Shown: in pieces, positions 37,343 to 48,195 of the stretch | Position numbering within the stretch: the first letter of the stretch is position 1 | How the letters are laid out: each line of letters opens with the position of its first letter | Assembly: GCF_014337925.2 (NCBI RefSeq) | Contig: NZ_CP143423.1 | Location: forward strand, 774,501-838,500 | Source of the DNA: Roseobacter fucihabitans | Lineage (GTDB): Bacteria; Pseudomonadota; Alphaproteobacteria; Rhodobacterales; Rhodobacteraceae | Direction of reading: 5' to 3' | DNA length: 64,000 nucleotides | Position numbers and translations under genes: made by a program | Notes under the pieces: model-generated | What the model saw: only the letters and a program-made list of their open reading frames with translations | Told to the model about the DNA's origin: nothing | Database searches by the model: none

Positions 37343-37343
<1 letters not shown>

Positions 37344-38086
37344 TGCACAAGTGGGCGCGGCGTCCGCTGTGGCGGTGCCTGCAAGGTGTCGTCCGCCGCG
37401 CGCTGCTGATGTTGTGCCTGTTGCCCGGGACGCTTGCGGCCAGTGATGCGATCATATCGGCCCGCTATGAGGGGCCGACAACGCGGTATGCGCATGATGT
37501 GCTCGGGGATGCTATTGAGCATGTCACGCTGCGTGTGGGTCTGGCGAGTGGGGTGACGCGCCGTTTTACCCTGCCGGACGATCTGGTCTTTGAGGATACA
37601 GAGCCGCGCATTGTCGATTTGGATTTTGACGGATCGGCGGAGGTGATTGTCGTGGAGAGCAGCCAGTCGCGGGGGGCGCGGTTGGCCATTTACGGTCAGC
37701 AGGGGCGGATTGCAGCGACCGATTTCATCGGCACACGGTTCCGGTGGCTAGCCCCTATTGGCGCGGCGGATCTGGATGGCGACGGGCATATGGAAATCGC
37801 CTATATCGACCGGCCGCATTTGGCCAAGACCCTGCGCCTTTTGCGCTATCGCGATCAGAACCTGACGTTGATTGCGCAGCTTTCCGGGTTGACCAACCAC
37901 CGTATTGGTGAGCGCGATATTGCCGGTGGGGTGCGCGTTTGTGCGGGGCGTCCCGAGCTATTGGTGGCTTCGCCAGATTGGTCGCAGATGCTCAGCGTCA
38001 CATTTGACGGGGCGTTGGCGGGGCGCGTGATTGGTGAGGACACAAGCCGCGCTGCTTTTGCGCGGGCTTTGGCCTGTGCCTCCTAG
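37343..38086 (+). CDS. Exported FG-GAP/VCBS-repeat protein
   Basis: A 247-residue protein with a signal peptide (LLMLCLLPGTLAASDA, cleavage about residue 32). Two calcium-binding DxDxDG-like loops are visible, DLDFDGSAEVIVVE and DLDGDGHMEIAYID, in a beta-propeller-like FG-GAP arrangement. It is translationally coupled to the ferredoxin gene. Its stop codon overlaps that of purD in the four-base CTAG at 38083-38086. Family members of this kind are common in rhodobacteria but uncharacterised as far as I know. Confidence 0.8.
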
Positions 38087-39354
38087 GTCTCGGGTAATGC
38101 GCGCCAGCCGATGTCGCGGCGGCAAAACCCTTCGGGCCAATCAATGCCATCCACCATTGCATAAGCTTTGCCCTGTGCTTCCACCAGCGATCCGGCGCGT
38201 GCGGTTACGGCCAGAACGCGGCCTCCCTGCGCGGTGAACTGGCCCGCCTGGCGGCCTGTGCCGGCGTGAAAGATCATGTGGCTGCTGTCCTCGGGCACCT
38301 TGTCCACCCCCCCGATGATGGACCCTTTTTGATAAGCACCGGGGTAGCCATTGGCCGCCAGAACAACGCTCAACGCATGATCCGCGGCCCAATTGACCTG
38401 CGCTTGTGCCAGCCGTCCTTCAGCGCAGGCTTGCAGCAGATCCAGCACCTGCGCGCCCAGCCGCATCATCAGCACCTGACACTCTGGATCCCCGAAGCGC
38501 ACGTTATATTCCACCAGACGGGGCGCGCCATCTTCGATCATCAGACCGACAAATAACACCCCTTGGTAAGGTGTGCCTTGCCGTACCATTTCGGCCATCG
38601 TCGGTTTCACGATCTTCTCCAGCGTAGCCGCGATGACGTCATCGCTCATCACCGGCGCCGGAGAATAGGCCCCCATGCCGCCGGTATTGGGGCCGGTATC
38701 GCCCTCGCCGACGCGCTTGTGATCCTGCGCGGTGCCGATGGGCAGCACGTTTTCACCGTCACAAAGCACGAAAAACGATGCCTCTTCACCGGACATGAAT
38801 TCTTCGATCACAACTTCCGCGCCGGCATCCCCGAAAGCGCCGGAAAACATGTCATCGACCGCACTCAGGGCCTCATTGATCGTTTGTGCGATGATCACGC
38901 CTTTGCCCGCGGCCAGCCCGTCGGCCTTGATCACGATCGGCGCGCCTTGCGCTTGCACATAGGCCCTCGCGGCGGCGGAATCGGTGAAATGGCCATAGGC
39001 GGCGGTGGGGGCCCCGGCGGCATCGCAAATCTGTTTGGTGAAGGCCTTGGAGGCCTCTAGCCGGGACGCCGCCCCGCTGGGGCCGAACACCAGAAACCCC
39101 GCCGCGCGCAATCGGTCGGAGACGCCCGCCGCGAGCGGCGCTTCGGGGCCGATGATCACGAAATCAATGGCGTTTTCTTCGGCAAATGTGGCGACGGCCC
39201 CGCCATCCTCGATATCCAGCGCAGCGCAATCGGCGATTTCGGCAATTCCCGCATTGCCGGGGGCCACGATCAGACGATCACATTTGGGGTTTTGCATCAC
39301 CGCCCAGGCGAGGCTGTGTTCGCGCCCGCCGCTGCCAAGGATGAGAATGTTCAT
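38083..39354 (-). CDS. purD: Phosphoribosylamine-glycine ligase
   Basis: Second step of purine synthesis: glycine plus phosphoribosylamine and ATP to GAR. It has 423 residues. It starts MNILILGSGGREHSLAW; the ATP-grasp region contains APIVIKADGLAAGKGVIIA and VVIEEFMSGEEASFFVL, and DHKRVGEGDTGPNTGGMGAY is diagnostic. I chose ATG 39354; upstream in-frame codons to 39459 overlap the divergent xseA region and have no support. Confidence 0.97.
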   Translation of the reverse strand: MNILILGSGGREHSLAWAVMQNPKCDRLIVAPGNAGIAEIADCAALDIEDGGAVATFAEENAIDFVIIGPEAPLAAGVSDRLRAAGFLVFGPSGAASRLEASKAFTKQICDAAGAPTAAYGHFTDSAAARAYVQAQGAPIVIKADGLAAGKGVIIAQTINEALSAVDDMFSGAFGDAGAEVVIEEFMSGEEASFFVLCDGENVLPIGTAQDHKRVGEGDTGPNTGGMGAYSPAPVMSDDVIAATLEKIVKPTMAEMVRQGTPYQGVLFVGLMIEDGAPRLVEYNVRFGDPECQVLMMRLGAQVLDLLQACAEGRLAQAQVNWAADHALSVVLAANGYPGAYQKGSIIGGVDKVPEDSSHMIFHAGTGRQAGQFTAQGGRVLAVTARAGSLVEAQGKAYAMVDGIDWPEGFCRRDIGWRALPET

Positions 39355-39434
39355 GGGCGTGCTCCTGATCTGCTTGGCCTTAGGTCCCGCGCGTTCTAAG
39401 CTGCGCGCATCCTTGATACAACACCAGAGGCACC

Positions 39435-40976
39435 ATGGACCTGATTGACGATCCCGCACCGGGCCAGAACACGCCCGAATTCACTGTCAGCGAGATTTCC
39501 GGCGCGGTGAAACGCACGCTGGAGGGCGAATTTGGCCGTGTGCGGGTGCGCGGCGAGGTCAGCCGTGTGATCAAGGCGCGCTCAGGCCATATGTATTACG
39601 ACATCAAGGATGATCGGAACCAGCTGTCCTGCACCACCTGGAAAGGGCAGGTCGCCAAGCTCAGCGTGATCCCCGAAGAGGGGTTGGAGGTCATCGTCAC
39701 CGGGCGCATCACGGCTTATGGGGCGCAATCCAAATACAACATGAACGTGGATGATGTTGCGGTGGCAGGCAAGGGCGCGCTGATGGCGCTTTTGGAAAAG
39801 CGCAAGAAGATGCTCGAGGCGGAAGGGCTGTTTGAGCCTGCACGCAAACGGCCCTTGCCCTATCTGCCCGAGGTGATCGGGGTTGTGACCTCACCCACCG
39901 GCGCGGTGATCCGCGATATTTTGCACCGCTTGCGGGACAGGTTTCCGCGCAAGGTTCTGATCTGGCCGGTGGCGGTGCAGGGTACCAATTGCGCCCCCGA
40001 AGTCACCCGCGCGATTGAGGGTTTCAACAAATTAAGTGTCGGGGGGGCCTTGCCACGCCCGGACCTGTTGATCGTGGCGCGTGGTGGGGGGTCGGTTGAG
40101 GACCTCTGGGGCTTCAATGAGGAGAGCGTGGCGCGCGCTGTGGCGGCCTCAAACATCCCGCTGATTTCGGCGGTGGGGCATGAGACCGATACCACGCTGA
40201 TTGATTACGTATCCGACAGACGCGCCCCGACCCCGACGGCGGCGGCGGAATTGGCCGTGCCGGTGCGCCATGAATTGATGGCCTGGCTGGAGGGGCAGGA
40301 TGCGCGCATGAAACAGGCGCTGAGCCAGGGGTTGACGCGGCGCGGGCAACGGCTGCGGGATGTTGCACGTGCTCTGCCACGCGCGGAAACGCTGCTCGAT
40401 ACCCCCCGCCAGCGGCTCGATACGGTGAGCGCGCGGCTGGGACCGGCGCTGATCGCCTCTGTGCAGCGGCGCAAAATCCGGCTTGCGGATATGAGCGGGA
40501 GCCTGCGGCCTGCGACCTTGGATCGTGCGATTTCAGTTGAAAAGCGACGCTTGCGCGAGACATCGGCGCGTTTGTCCCCGTCGCTGTTACGCGCGGTTGC
40601 GTCGCGGCGCGAGCAGTTGGAAGCGCGCGCGCAGCGGTTCCGCCCCGATGCCCTGCGCCAGGAGCATGCGCGCAAGTCCCGCGAGTTTCGCGCGATTTCC
40701 CGCCGTCTGTCCGATGCCGGTCAGCGCAATATCACCCGCTGGCGCAGCGGGATCGAGACGCTGGAAAGGCTGCGCCGGACGCTGGGCTATGAGGCGACGC
40801 TGGAGCGGGGCTTCGCCGTTGTGCGCAGCGAAGGGGTGCTGGTGACCGACAGCAAAGCGGCGCAACAAGCCACCGCGCTGGAGATCCAATTCGCCGATGG
40901 CCGCGTGACAGTCGGCGCAAAACCCGCACCGCGCAAGGTGGCCCGCAAGCCGCCCGAGCAGGGAAACCTGTTTTGA
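39435..40976 (+). CDS. xseA: Exodeoxyribonuclease VII large subunit
   Basis: Nuclease subunit with an N-terminal OB fold (VRVRGEVSRVIKARSGHMYY) and a catalytic domain (GVVTSPTGAVIRDILHRLRD, then LLIVARGGGSVEDLWGFNEE and SAVGHETDTTLIDYVSDRRA). A long Arg-rich coiled-coil (about residues 280-440) binds the small subunit. It has 513 residues. The small subunit xseB is not in the window. It is transcribed divergently from purD. Confidence 0.96.
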   Translation: MDLIDDPAPGQNTPEFTVSEISGAVKRTLEGEFGRVRVRGEVSRVIKARSGHMYYDIKDDRNQLSCTTWKGQVAKLSVIPEEGLEVIVTGRITAYGAQSKYNMNVDDVAVAGKGALMALLEKRKKMLEAEGLFEPARKRPLPYLPEVIGVVTSPTGAVIRDILHRLRDRFPRKVLIWPVAVQGTNCAPEVTRAIEGFNKLSVGGALPRPDLLIVARGGGSVEDLWGFNEESVARAVAASNIPLISAVGHETDTTLIDYVSDRRAPTPTAAAELAVPVRHELMAWLEGQDARMKQALSQGLTRRGQRLRDVARALPRAETLLDTPRQRLDTVSARLGPALIASVQRRKIRLADMSGSLRPATLDRAISVEKRRLRETSARLSPSLLRAVASRREQLEARAQRFRPDALRQEHARKSREFRAISRRLSDAGQRNITRWRSGIETLERLRRTLGYEATLERGFAVVRSEGVLVTDSKAAQQATALEIQFADGRVTVGAKPAPRKVARKPPEQGNLF

Positions 40977-40982
40977 GGCCGT

Positions 40983-41399
40983 TCAGACGCCGATTTCCGG
41001 ACCCAGACAGATCATCTCTTGGCCCATATCACCCGCTTCATAGAGCTCGGTCGTACCGGGCAGGTTCTGAAAGCGTGCGATAAGCCCGGAGCCCTTTTCG
41101 CTGAAGGTCCAGCACTGCGGGTCATCGGGGTTGTCTTCATAGATGAAGCAGATTTGCCCGCCTTCCTCATACCACTCGCCTTCCTTGCATTGCCCGTCGA
41201 GAAACGACCATTGCACGCGGCGGTTGCTCATGTAGCGTTCGGCCCCATAGGACGCGCCACCTTGCCCGTAAAACAGGGTTTTGCCGCGCGTGTAGTCGTC
41301 AAATTCCTGAGCCGACATGGGTTCGCCAGCCAGTACGGGGCCTGCGAGAAGGCAGAGGCTCAAAAGACCGGACATACCGTATTTGGACATGGAAAACAT
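40983..41399 (-). CDS. Small exported protein of unknown function
   Basis: A 138-residue protein with signal peptide MSGLLSLCLLAGPVLAGE. The mature part contains YTRGKTLFYGQGGASYGAER, a Trp/Cys-rich middle (CKEGEWYEEGGQICFIYED) and DPQCWTFSEKG, with four Cys (three here and one near the C-terminus) that could form disulfides in the periplasm. I know of related small proteins in rhodobacteria but no function. AAGGG precedes ATG 41399. It converges on xseA six bases away. Confidence 0.72.
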   Translation of the reverse strand: MFSMSKYGMSGLLSLCLLAGPVLAGEPMSAQEFDDYTRGKTLFYGQGGASYGAERYMSNRRVQWSFLDGQCKEGEWYEEGGQICFIYEDNPDDPQCWTFSEKGSGLIARFQNLPGTTELYEAGDMGQEMICLGPEIGV

Positions 41400-41836
41400 A
41401 AATAACCCTTACATAGCTGGGGGTGTGAAACGACCAATGCGATGCGTTTGCACTGTGACGATGCGGTGATCTGCATGGGCTTTAGGCCCGCCTGGCGCAG
41501 GAGCGGGTGATTTAGGCGCGCGGGTCCTATTGCAGGCGTTTTGCGCCCCGGAAGATGCGGGGACCACCGCGGCGGTATGCCGATTGCCACCCGGTATAAG
41601 GATCAAAGAGGATCTGCTTTTGCTCATATTAGGGATTTGTTTACTATTTTCGCACGCCGCCTCCAAGGCCTGGATGATGTCTCAGTTAATGACGGAAGTT
41701 TCTGATCAGACACAGAGTGTCGTTTCTGGTGCGGTTCTGCGTCCGTTTTGGTCATATCCTGCGTGAAAACGGGCTGCTATGGTCACGTTCAGAGATTTGA
41801 AACCCCGGGCGGCGCGCGCGGGCACGGGAGACGGAA
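41400..41836. other. 437-base gap upstream of the NuoE-NuoF fusion gene
   Basis: This is the divergent promoter region for the small exported protein and the fusion gene. It contains a GC-rich half (41440-41600) and an AT-rich stretch (about 41600-41660) that may be a promoter. A plus-strand frame of 78 codons (41530-41766) and a minus one (41360-41590) have no recognisable content. I see no RNA gene. Confidence 0.45.
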
Positions 41837-43537
41837 ATGGCCTTGGACACAGCAGATAAAACCCCGCGTAAAGGGGTGTGGAAATCCGGCAAGGGTAAAG
41901 GACGTCGCCATACCAAAGGCCGCCAGTTGCACGATGAGGCCTGGGATGAGGTGCGCACGCTTCTGGGGAATGCACCACGCCGCGCGGATCTATTGATCGA
42001 ACATCTGCACAAAATTCAGGACCGTTTCGGGCATCTTTCGGCGGCCCATCTGCGGGCGCTGGCCGAAGAGATGCGCATGTCCATGGCCGAGGTCTATGAG
42101 GTCGCGACGTTTTATGCGCATTTCGATGTGGTCAAGGAAGGCGAGACACCGCCGCCCGCGCTGACCATCCGGGTGTGCGATTCGCTGTCGTGTGAATTGG
42201 CGGGCGCGCAGGCGCTGAAATCGGCGCTGGAGGAAGGGCTCGATCCGATGGAGGTGCGCGTGTTGCGCGCGCCCTGCATGGGGCGATGCGACACCGCACC
42301 GGTGCTGGAGTTGGGGCATGCGCATATCGATCACGCGACGCCGGAAAAGGTGAACGCGGCGATTGAGGCGGGACACACCCACGCCCATATCCCCGCCTAT
42401 CAGGATTTTGACGCCTATTGCGCGGAGGGCGGATATGCCGTTCTCAGAGATATGCGCGCCAGCGCGGATTGGGAATCGGTGCAGGATAAGGTTCTGGCTT
42501 CGGGCCTGCGTGGTTTGGGCGGGGCGGGCTTCCCGTCGGGCAAGAAATGGGGTTTCGTGCGCGCCAATCCGGGTCCGCGCTATCTGGCCGTGAACGGCGA
42601 TGAGGGCGAGCCTGGCACATTCAAGGATCGCTATTATCTGGAGCGGGTGCCGCATCTGTTCCTGGAGGGCATGTTGATCGCGGCCTGGGCCGTTGAAGCT
42701 GAAACCGCCTTTATCTACATGCGTGACGAATACCCCGCCGTTTTGGAAATTCTGGCCCGTGAAATCAAGGCGCTGGAGAAGGCCGGGATCGTGGAGCCGG
42801 GCTATATCGACCTGCGCCGGGGCGCCGGGGCCTATATCTGCGGTGAGGAATCCGCGATGATCGAGAGCATTGAGGGCAAGCGCGGCATGCCGCGTCACCG
42901 TCCCCCCTTTGTGGCGCAGGTCGGGATTTTTGGCCAACCCACGCTGGTGCATAATGTCGAGACGCTTCATTGGGTCACGCGCATTTGCCGCGAAGGGCCG
43001 GAGGTGTTGTCCGCCACCGAAAAGAACGGTCGCAAGGGTTTGCGCAGCTATTCCGTGTCGGGTCGCGTGGCCGCACCTGGCGTCTATCTGCTGCCCGCCG
43101 GGTCCACTATCACCGATATCATCGAGGCGGCGGGCGGTATGGCTGAGGGGCATATTTTCAAGGCCTATCAACCCGGCGGGCCGTCCTCGGGGTTGTTGCC
43201 CGCCGCGATCCATGATGTGCCGCTTGATTTTGACACGCTGCAACCTTTGGGCTCGTTTATCGGGTCGGCGGCGGTCGTGGTCTTGTCGGACCAGGATTCG
43301 GCACGCGCCGCGGCGCTCAATATGCTGCGGTTTTTTGAGGATGAAAGCTGCGGGCAATGCACGCCCTGCCGTGTGGGGTGTGAAAAGGCCGTCAAGCTGA
43401 TGCAGCAGGACACCTGGGACCAGCCCTTGCTGGAAGAGTTGAGCACGGCGATGGTGGATACCTCGATCTGTGGTCTGGGGCAGGCCGCCCCCAACCCGAT
43501 CCGCATGGTCATCAAGCACTTCCCCGACGAGATATGA
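41837..43537 (+). CDS. NuoE-NuoF fusion, FdsGB-like NADH-binding subunit
   Basis: A 566-residue fusion. The N-terminal half is NuoE/FdsG-like, with 2Fe-2S ligands Cys114, Cys119, Cys147 and Cys151. From about residue 190 it is NuoF/FdsB-like: FMN site GLRGLGGAGFPSGKKW and NGDEGEPGTFKDRYYLE, NADH site GAGAYICGEESAMIES, and a 4Fe-4S motif CGQCTPCRVGCEK near the end. Such fusions pass electrons between NAD and a formate dehydrogenase or hydrogenase. No catalytic alpha subunit follows; the next gene is ftsY. The 25-residue basic N-terminal extension (KGKGRRHTKGR) is unusual. Confidence 0.92.
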   Translation: MALDTADKTPRKGVWKSGKGKGRRHTKGRQLHDEAWDEVRTLLGNAPRRADLLIEHLHKIQDRFGHLSAAHLRALAEEMRMSMAEVYEVATFYAHFDVVKEGETPPPALTIRVCDSLSCELAGAQALKSALEEGLDPMEVRVLRAPCMGRCDTAPVLELGHAHIDHATPEKVNAAIEAGHTHAHIPAYQDFDAYCAEGGYAVLRDMRASADWESVQDKVLASGLRGLGGAGFPSGKKWGFVRANPGPRYLAVNGDEGEPGTFKDRYYLERVPHLFLEGMLIAAWAVEAETAFIYMRDEYPAVLEILAREIKALEKAGIVEPGYIDLRRGAGAYICGEESAMIESIEGKRGMPRHRPPFVAQVGIFGQPTLVHNVETLHWVTRICREGPEVLSATEKNGRKGLRSYSVSGRVAAPGVYLLPAGSTITDIIEAAGGMAEGHIFKAYQPGGPSSGLLPAAIHDVPLDFDTLQPLGSFIGSAAVVVLSDQDSARAAALNMLRFFEDESCGQCTPCRVGCEKAVKLMQQDTWDQPLLEELSTAMVDTSICGLGQAAPNPIRMVIKHFPDEI

Positions 43538-43615
43538 ACTGGACCCGTCCGGGTCTTCCCCTTGCCGTGAATTCCCCTTAGAGGGGGGAGAACGGTCAAG
43601 GGGGCGCGGGCGTAG

Positions 43616-45073
<1,458 letters not shown>

Positions 45074-45128
45074 CATGCCCAAACGCCTGCGCCCGTAAGG
45101 TGGGCCTTGGGCCACCTTCCTTGCCTGC

Positions 45129-46031
45129 GTGACCGACTGGCTGATCTCTATTGAGGGCACGGAAACCGGTCACCGTATGGCCCTCGTTCTGGCCTTGATG
45201 GCGGCTTTGCTACATGCGGTCTTCGGGGCGCTGCAAAAGGGCCGCCATGATCCCTGGCTCACCCGCGGAGCCATTGATTTCTGTTATATGGTCATGGCCA
45301 TCCCCTTCGTGCTCTTTGTGGTGCCCTGGCCCGAATCTCATATGTGGCCGATATTTGCCGCCGTCTGGTTGATCCATGTGATCTACAAATTGCTGCAAGC
45401 CTGGGCCTATACCAAAGGCGCCTATACGGTGGTCTATCCGGTGGTGCGGGGCACGGGGCCGCTGTTCACGGTGATCGGTGCCTATGTGATCTTCGAGGAA
45501 ACCTTCACCGGCACCCAATGGCTCGGCATTGCGGTATTGCTTGCGGGGATCTTTGGTCTGGCAATCTATAACATGATCTTTCTGATCTCCGAACGCGACA
45601 CGCTCAACGCTGCCCTTGGTCTGGCCGTCCTCACCGGCCTCTTTGTCGCGCTTTACACGACCTATGACGCCTACGGCATCCGCGCCACGGCGAACCCCTT
45701 CACCTTCCTGGCATGGTTCTTCATGATCGACGGGTTTTTCATGCCCTTGGTCGCGGCTGCGCGGTGGCTGCGCCTGCAGGATCGCCCGACATTGGCCCCC
45801 TTGATGATGCGCGGTCTGGTCGGCGGTCTGGTCGCCCCCTTCAGTTTCGGCGCGGTGATGATGGCCACGCGTCTGGACAAGGTCGGCGAGGCGGCCGTCT
45901 TGCGTGAAACCTCGACGGTGTTCGCAGCTCTGATCGGCTGGTTGTTCCTCAAGGAGACCGTCGGGCCGCGCCGCATCGCCCTTATGGCATTGATTGCGCT
46001 GGGGGCTGTGATAGTGGAGATGGGCGGATAA
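45129..46031 (+). CDS. EamA-family (DMT) transporter-like membrane protein
   Basis: A 300-residue inner-membrane protein with about nine or ten helices in two EamA-like halves, for example PVVRGTGPLFTVIGAYVIFE and EAAVLRETSTVFAALIGWLF with FLKETVGPRRIALMALIALG. It starts at GTG 45129, 55 bases after ftsY, and yciB follows 9 bases later. A transported substrate cannot be inferred. The hairpin at 45097-45118 precedes the start. Confidence 0.85.
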   Translation: MTDWLISIEGTETGHRMALVLALMAALLHAVFGALQKGRHDPWLTRGAIDFCYMVMAIPFVLFVVPWPESHMWPIFAAVWLIHVIYKLLQAWAYTKGAYTVVYPVVRGTGPLFTVIGAYVIFEETFTGTQWLGIAVLLAGIFGLAIYNMIFLISERDTLNAALGLAVLTGLFVALYTTYDAYGIRATANPFTFLAWFFMIDGFFMPLVAAARWLRLQDRPTLAPLMMRGLVGGLVAPFSFGAVMMATRLDKVGEAAVLRETSTVFAALIGWLFLKETVGPRRIALMALIALGAVIVEMGG

Positions 46032-46040
46032 GGAAGAACA

Positions 46041-46655
46041 ATGTCAGAGATAAAACCGATCAACCCGATTTTGAAACAGGTCCTCGAACTGGGCCCTACC
46101 ATCCTGTTTTTCCTGATCTATCTGAAGATCAAGGAAGACGTATTTGTGATCGGAGGCACGGAATATTCCGGCTTCATCGTGGCCGCTCTGGTGTTCGTAC
46201 CGATCCTGCTGGTGGCCATGGCGATCCTGTGGCGCTTGACGGGGCAACTCAGCCGGATGCAGGTCTTCACCGCTTTCATGGTGATCTTCTTTGGTGGCCT
46301 GACCGCCTGGTTCAACGATGAGCGGTTTTTCAAGATGAAAACCAGCATCGTTTATGGGCTGTTCTCGGTGCTTTTGGGCATCGGTCTTTTGCGCGGCCAA
46401 TCCTACCTCGCCTATGTTATGAACGAGATGATGCCGATGCGCGAAGAAGGCTGGATGATCCTGACGCGCCGGCTGTGTGCGATGTTCGCGCTGCTGGCCG
46501 TGGCCAATGAGGTGGTCTGGCGCAGCATGTCCACAGATGCCTGGGTCAAGATCGAAACATTTGGTTTTCCGGTTGTTCTGATGGCATTTTTGATGTGGCA
46601 ATTCACCACCCTGCAAGACCATCTGATTACCGAAGAGCCCGACGAGGAAGCCTAA
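46041..46655 (+). CDS. yciB: Inner membrane septation protein A (YciB/IspZ)
   Basis: Membrane protein of 204 residues with about five or six helices: LELGPTILFFLIYLKI, AALVFVPILLVAMAILWRLT, VFTAFMVIFFGGLTAWF, SIVYGLFSVLLGIGLLRG and later ones. FFGGLTAWFNDERFFKMKTS is the family signature. Family members are needed for normal cell division and envelope integrity. It is third in ftsY-eamA-yciB, and its last four bases overlap the stop of the convergent Popeye-like gene. Confidence 0.93.
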   Translation: MSEIKPINPILKQVLELGPTILFFLIYLKIKEDVFVIGGTEYSGFIVAALVFVPILLVAMAILWRLTGQLSRMQVFTAFMVIFFGGLTAWFNDERFFKMKTSIVYGLFSVLLGIGLLRGQSYLAYVMNEMMPMREEGWMILTRRLCAMFALLAVANEVVWRSMSTDAWVKIETFGFPVVLMAFLMWQFTTLQDHLITEEPDEEA

Positions 46656-47377
46656 CCCTTTTGGACCGAACTCAAGGCGTCCACCATCGGCTTTGGAATA
46701 TCCGCAATGCGCCTTGCATCCTTGCCGGTGGAATGGGCGACCTTGCGCGCCAGGTCCACCGAAATGGCGGCTTCAAGCGCCAGTTTGAACCGCACGTTCT
46801 TGGCGCATTTTCGGCGTAAATCGTCAAAGCGCCATTCCAGCACTTCGGCCCCCTCTTCCAGCCAGGCCGAGGCCGAACTTGGCGTGCCAATCAGAAAGGC
46901 GATCTCGCCCAGAAACAGCTTTGGGGAGAGAACAAAGGCCTGATCCCCTTTGCGCACCAGCGTGGCCCCCTTGATCACAAAATAAAGCTTGCTGCCCGGC
47001 TCACCTTCAACGGTGATCTGGCGATCTTCCTCCACAGTATAACGGTGCGCCAGTTTCATCAGCGCGCGAAAATCCCCCGGCGGCAATCGCGGGAAATCGA
47101 AATAAATATCTGCATGGGCGGCCGGAATCGCCAGCCGCGAATTGCGCGCAATCAGCGCCGTGAGCCCGCCCAGGTTGGCAAGACCGATCAACAGGCTGAC
47201 GTAAATGGCCTCCCAAAGGGGGTTTTCCGCGATGGTCGAATAGTAGACGAGATAAATCGCGGTTCCGGCCAGAATGAAAAGGCGCAGAACGATCTGATTT
47301 GTGATCGCGAGACCCGCGACATAAAACGCACCTGCGAGATAGACCAGGTTCTGTGGAATGATCACAGATTCGAGCAT
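46652..47377 (-). CDS. Popeye-like membrane protein with cyclic-nucleotide-binding fold
   Basis: A 241-residue protein with three N-terminal hydrophobic helices (residues about 8-26, 30-46 and 56-78) followed by a cNMP-binding jelly roll: DRQITVEGEPGSKLYFVIKG, then LFLGEIAFLIGTPSSASAWL. The phosphate-binding cassette has GEIAFL but not the full Arg-containing RTA core of Crp. This layout of helices then cNMP domain is that of Popeye-domain (POPDC) proteins. No effector domain follows. It lies downstream of a glutathione transferase gene on the same strand, 113 bases away. Confidence 0.75.
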   Translation of the reverse strand: MLESVIIPQNLVYLAGAFYVAGLAITNQIVLRLFILAGTAIYLVYYSTIAENPLWEAIYVSLLIGLANLGGLTALIARNSRLAIPAAHADIYFDFPRLPPGDFRALMKLAHRYTVEEDRQITVEGEPGSKLYFVIKGATLVRKGDQAFVLSPKLFLGEIAFLIGTPSSASAWLEEGAEVLEWRFDDLRRKCAKNVRFKLALEAAISVDLARKVAHSTGKDARRIADIPKPMVDALSSVQKG

Positions 47378-47490
47378 ACGGGCTGACTACCTTTTAACAC
47401 CACCTTCGGGGTTGTGGCGGCAAATCATTCGCTTTGCAAAGAAAATCGGGACGTAAAGTCTCGCAAAATGCGTCCTTCATATCCGGCGGA

Positions 47491-48195
47491 TCAGCTTTTC
47501 TTGAACAGCTTGGCCTGTGCGTCCTTGTCCTTGCGAAAATCAGCGCGCTTTTCTGCATGCAGCGCACGCCCCGCCTGAACCCCCGGTCGCGCGGCCATCA
47601 TATCCAGCCAACGCGCCATATTTGGTTTATCCTCAAGGCTCTGTTGTTGCCCCTCCCAGAGCGAGGCCCAGCCCCAGATTGCCATATCCGCGATGGAATA
47701 AAAATCGCCCGCGACATATTCGTGTCGCGCCAATTCCCGGTCTAACACCCCATAAAGACGTGCTGTTTCCGCGCGGTACCGGTCCTTGGCATAGGGGATA
47801 TCGTTGGGCGGCTCCATGAAGGGGGCGTATTTCAGGAAGTGATGCGCTTGTCCGGCCATCGGTCCAAGCCCGCCCATCTGCCACATTAACCACTCCGTTA
47901 CGGCGATTTTTTCGCGCTCGGTGGTGCCGCCAAATTGCCCGGTCTTGCGCGCCAGATATTGCAGGATCGCACCGGATTCAAAGACCGATATTGATGCGCC
48001 ATCGGGTCCATCCGGATCGATAATCGCGGGGATGCGGTTGTTAGGCGCAACTTTAAGGAAATCCGGCGCGAATTGATCGCCCGCACCGATGTTGATCAGG
48101 TGGGTCTCATAGGGCAGCGCCATTTCTTCCAGCGCGATAGAGATTTTCCAGCCGTTGGGTGTCGGCCAGAAATAGAGATCAATAGGCGTGCTCAT
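47491..48195 (-). CDS. Glutathione S-transferase family protein (YfcG/YghU-like)
   Basis: A 234-residue GST. The N-terminal domain starts PIDLYFWPTPNGWKISIALE, with the TPNGWK(V/I) motif of the disulfide-reductase YfcG/YghU group; NNRIPAIIDPDGPDGASISV follows, and the C-terminal helices start at YRAETARLYGVLDREL. Its first 17 bases overlap the 3' end of the alpha/beta hydrolase gene, so the two are probably coupled. Confidence 0.9.
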   Translation of the reverse strand: MSTPIDLYFWPTPNGWKISIALEEMALPYETHLINIGAGDQFAPDFLKVAPNNRIPAIIDPDGPDGASISVFESGAILQYLARKTGQFGGTTEREKIAVTEWLMWQMGGLGPMAGQAHHFLKYAPFMEPPNDIPYAKDRYRAETARLYGVLDRELARHEYVAGDFYSIADMAIWGWASLWEGQQQSLEDKPNMARWLDMMAARPGVQAGRALHAEKRADFRKDKDAQAKLFKKS

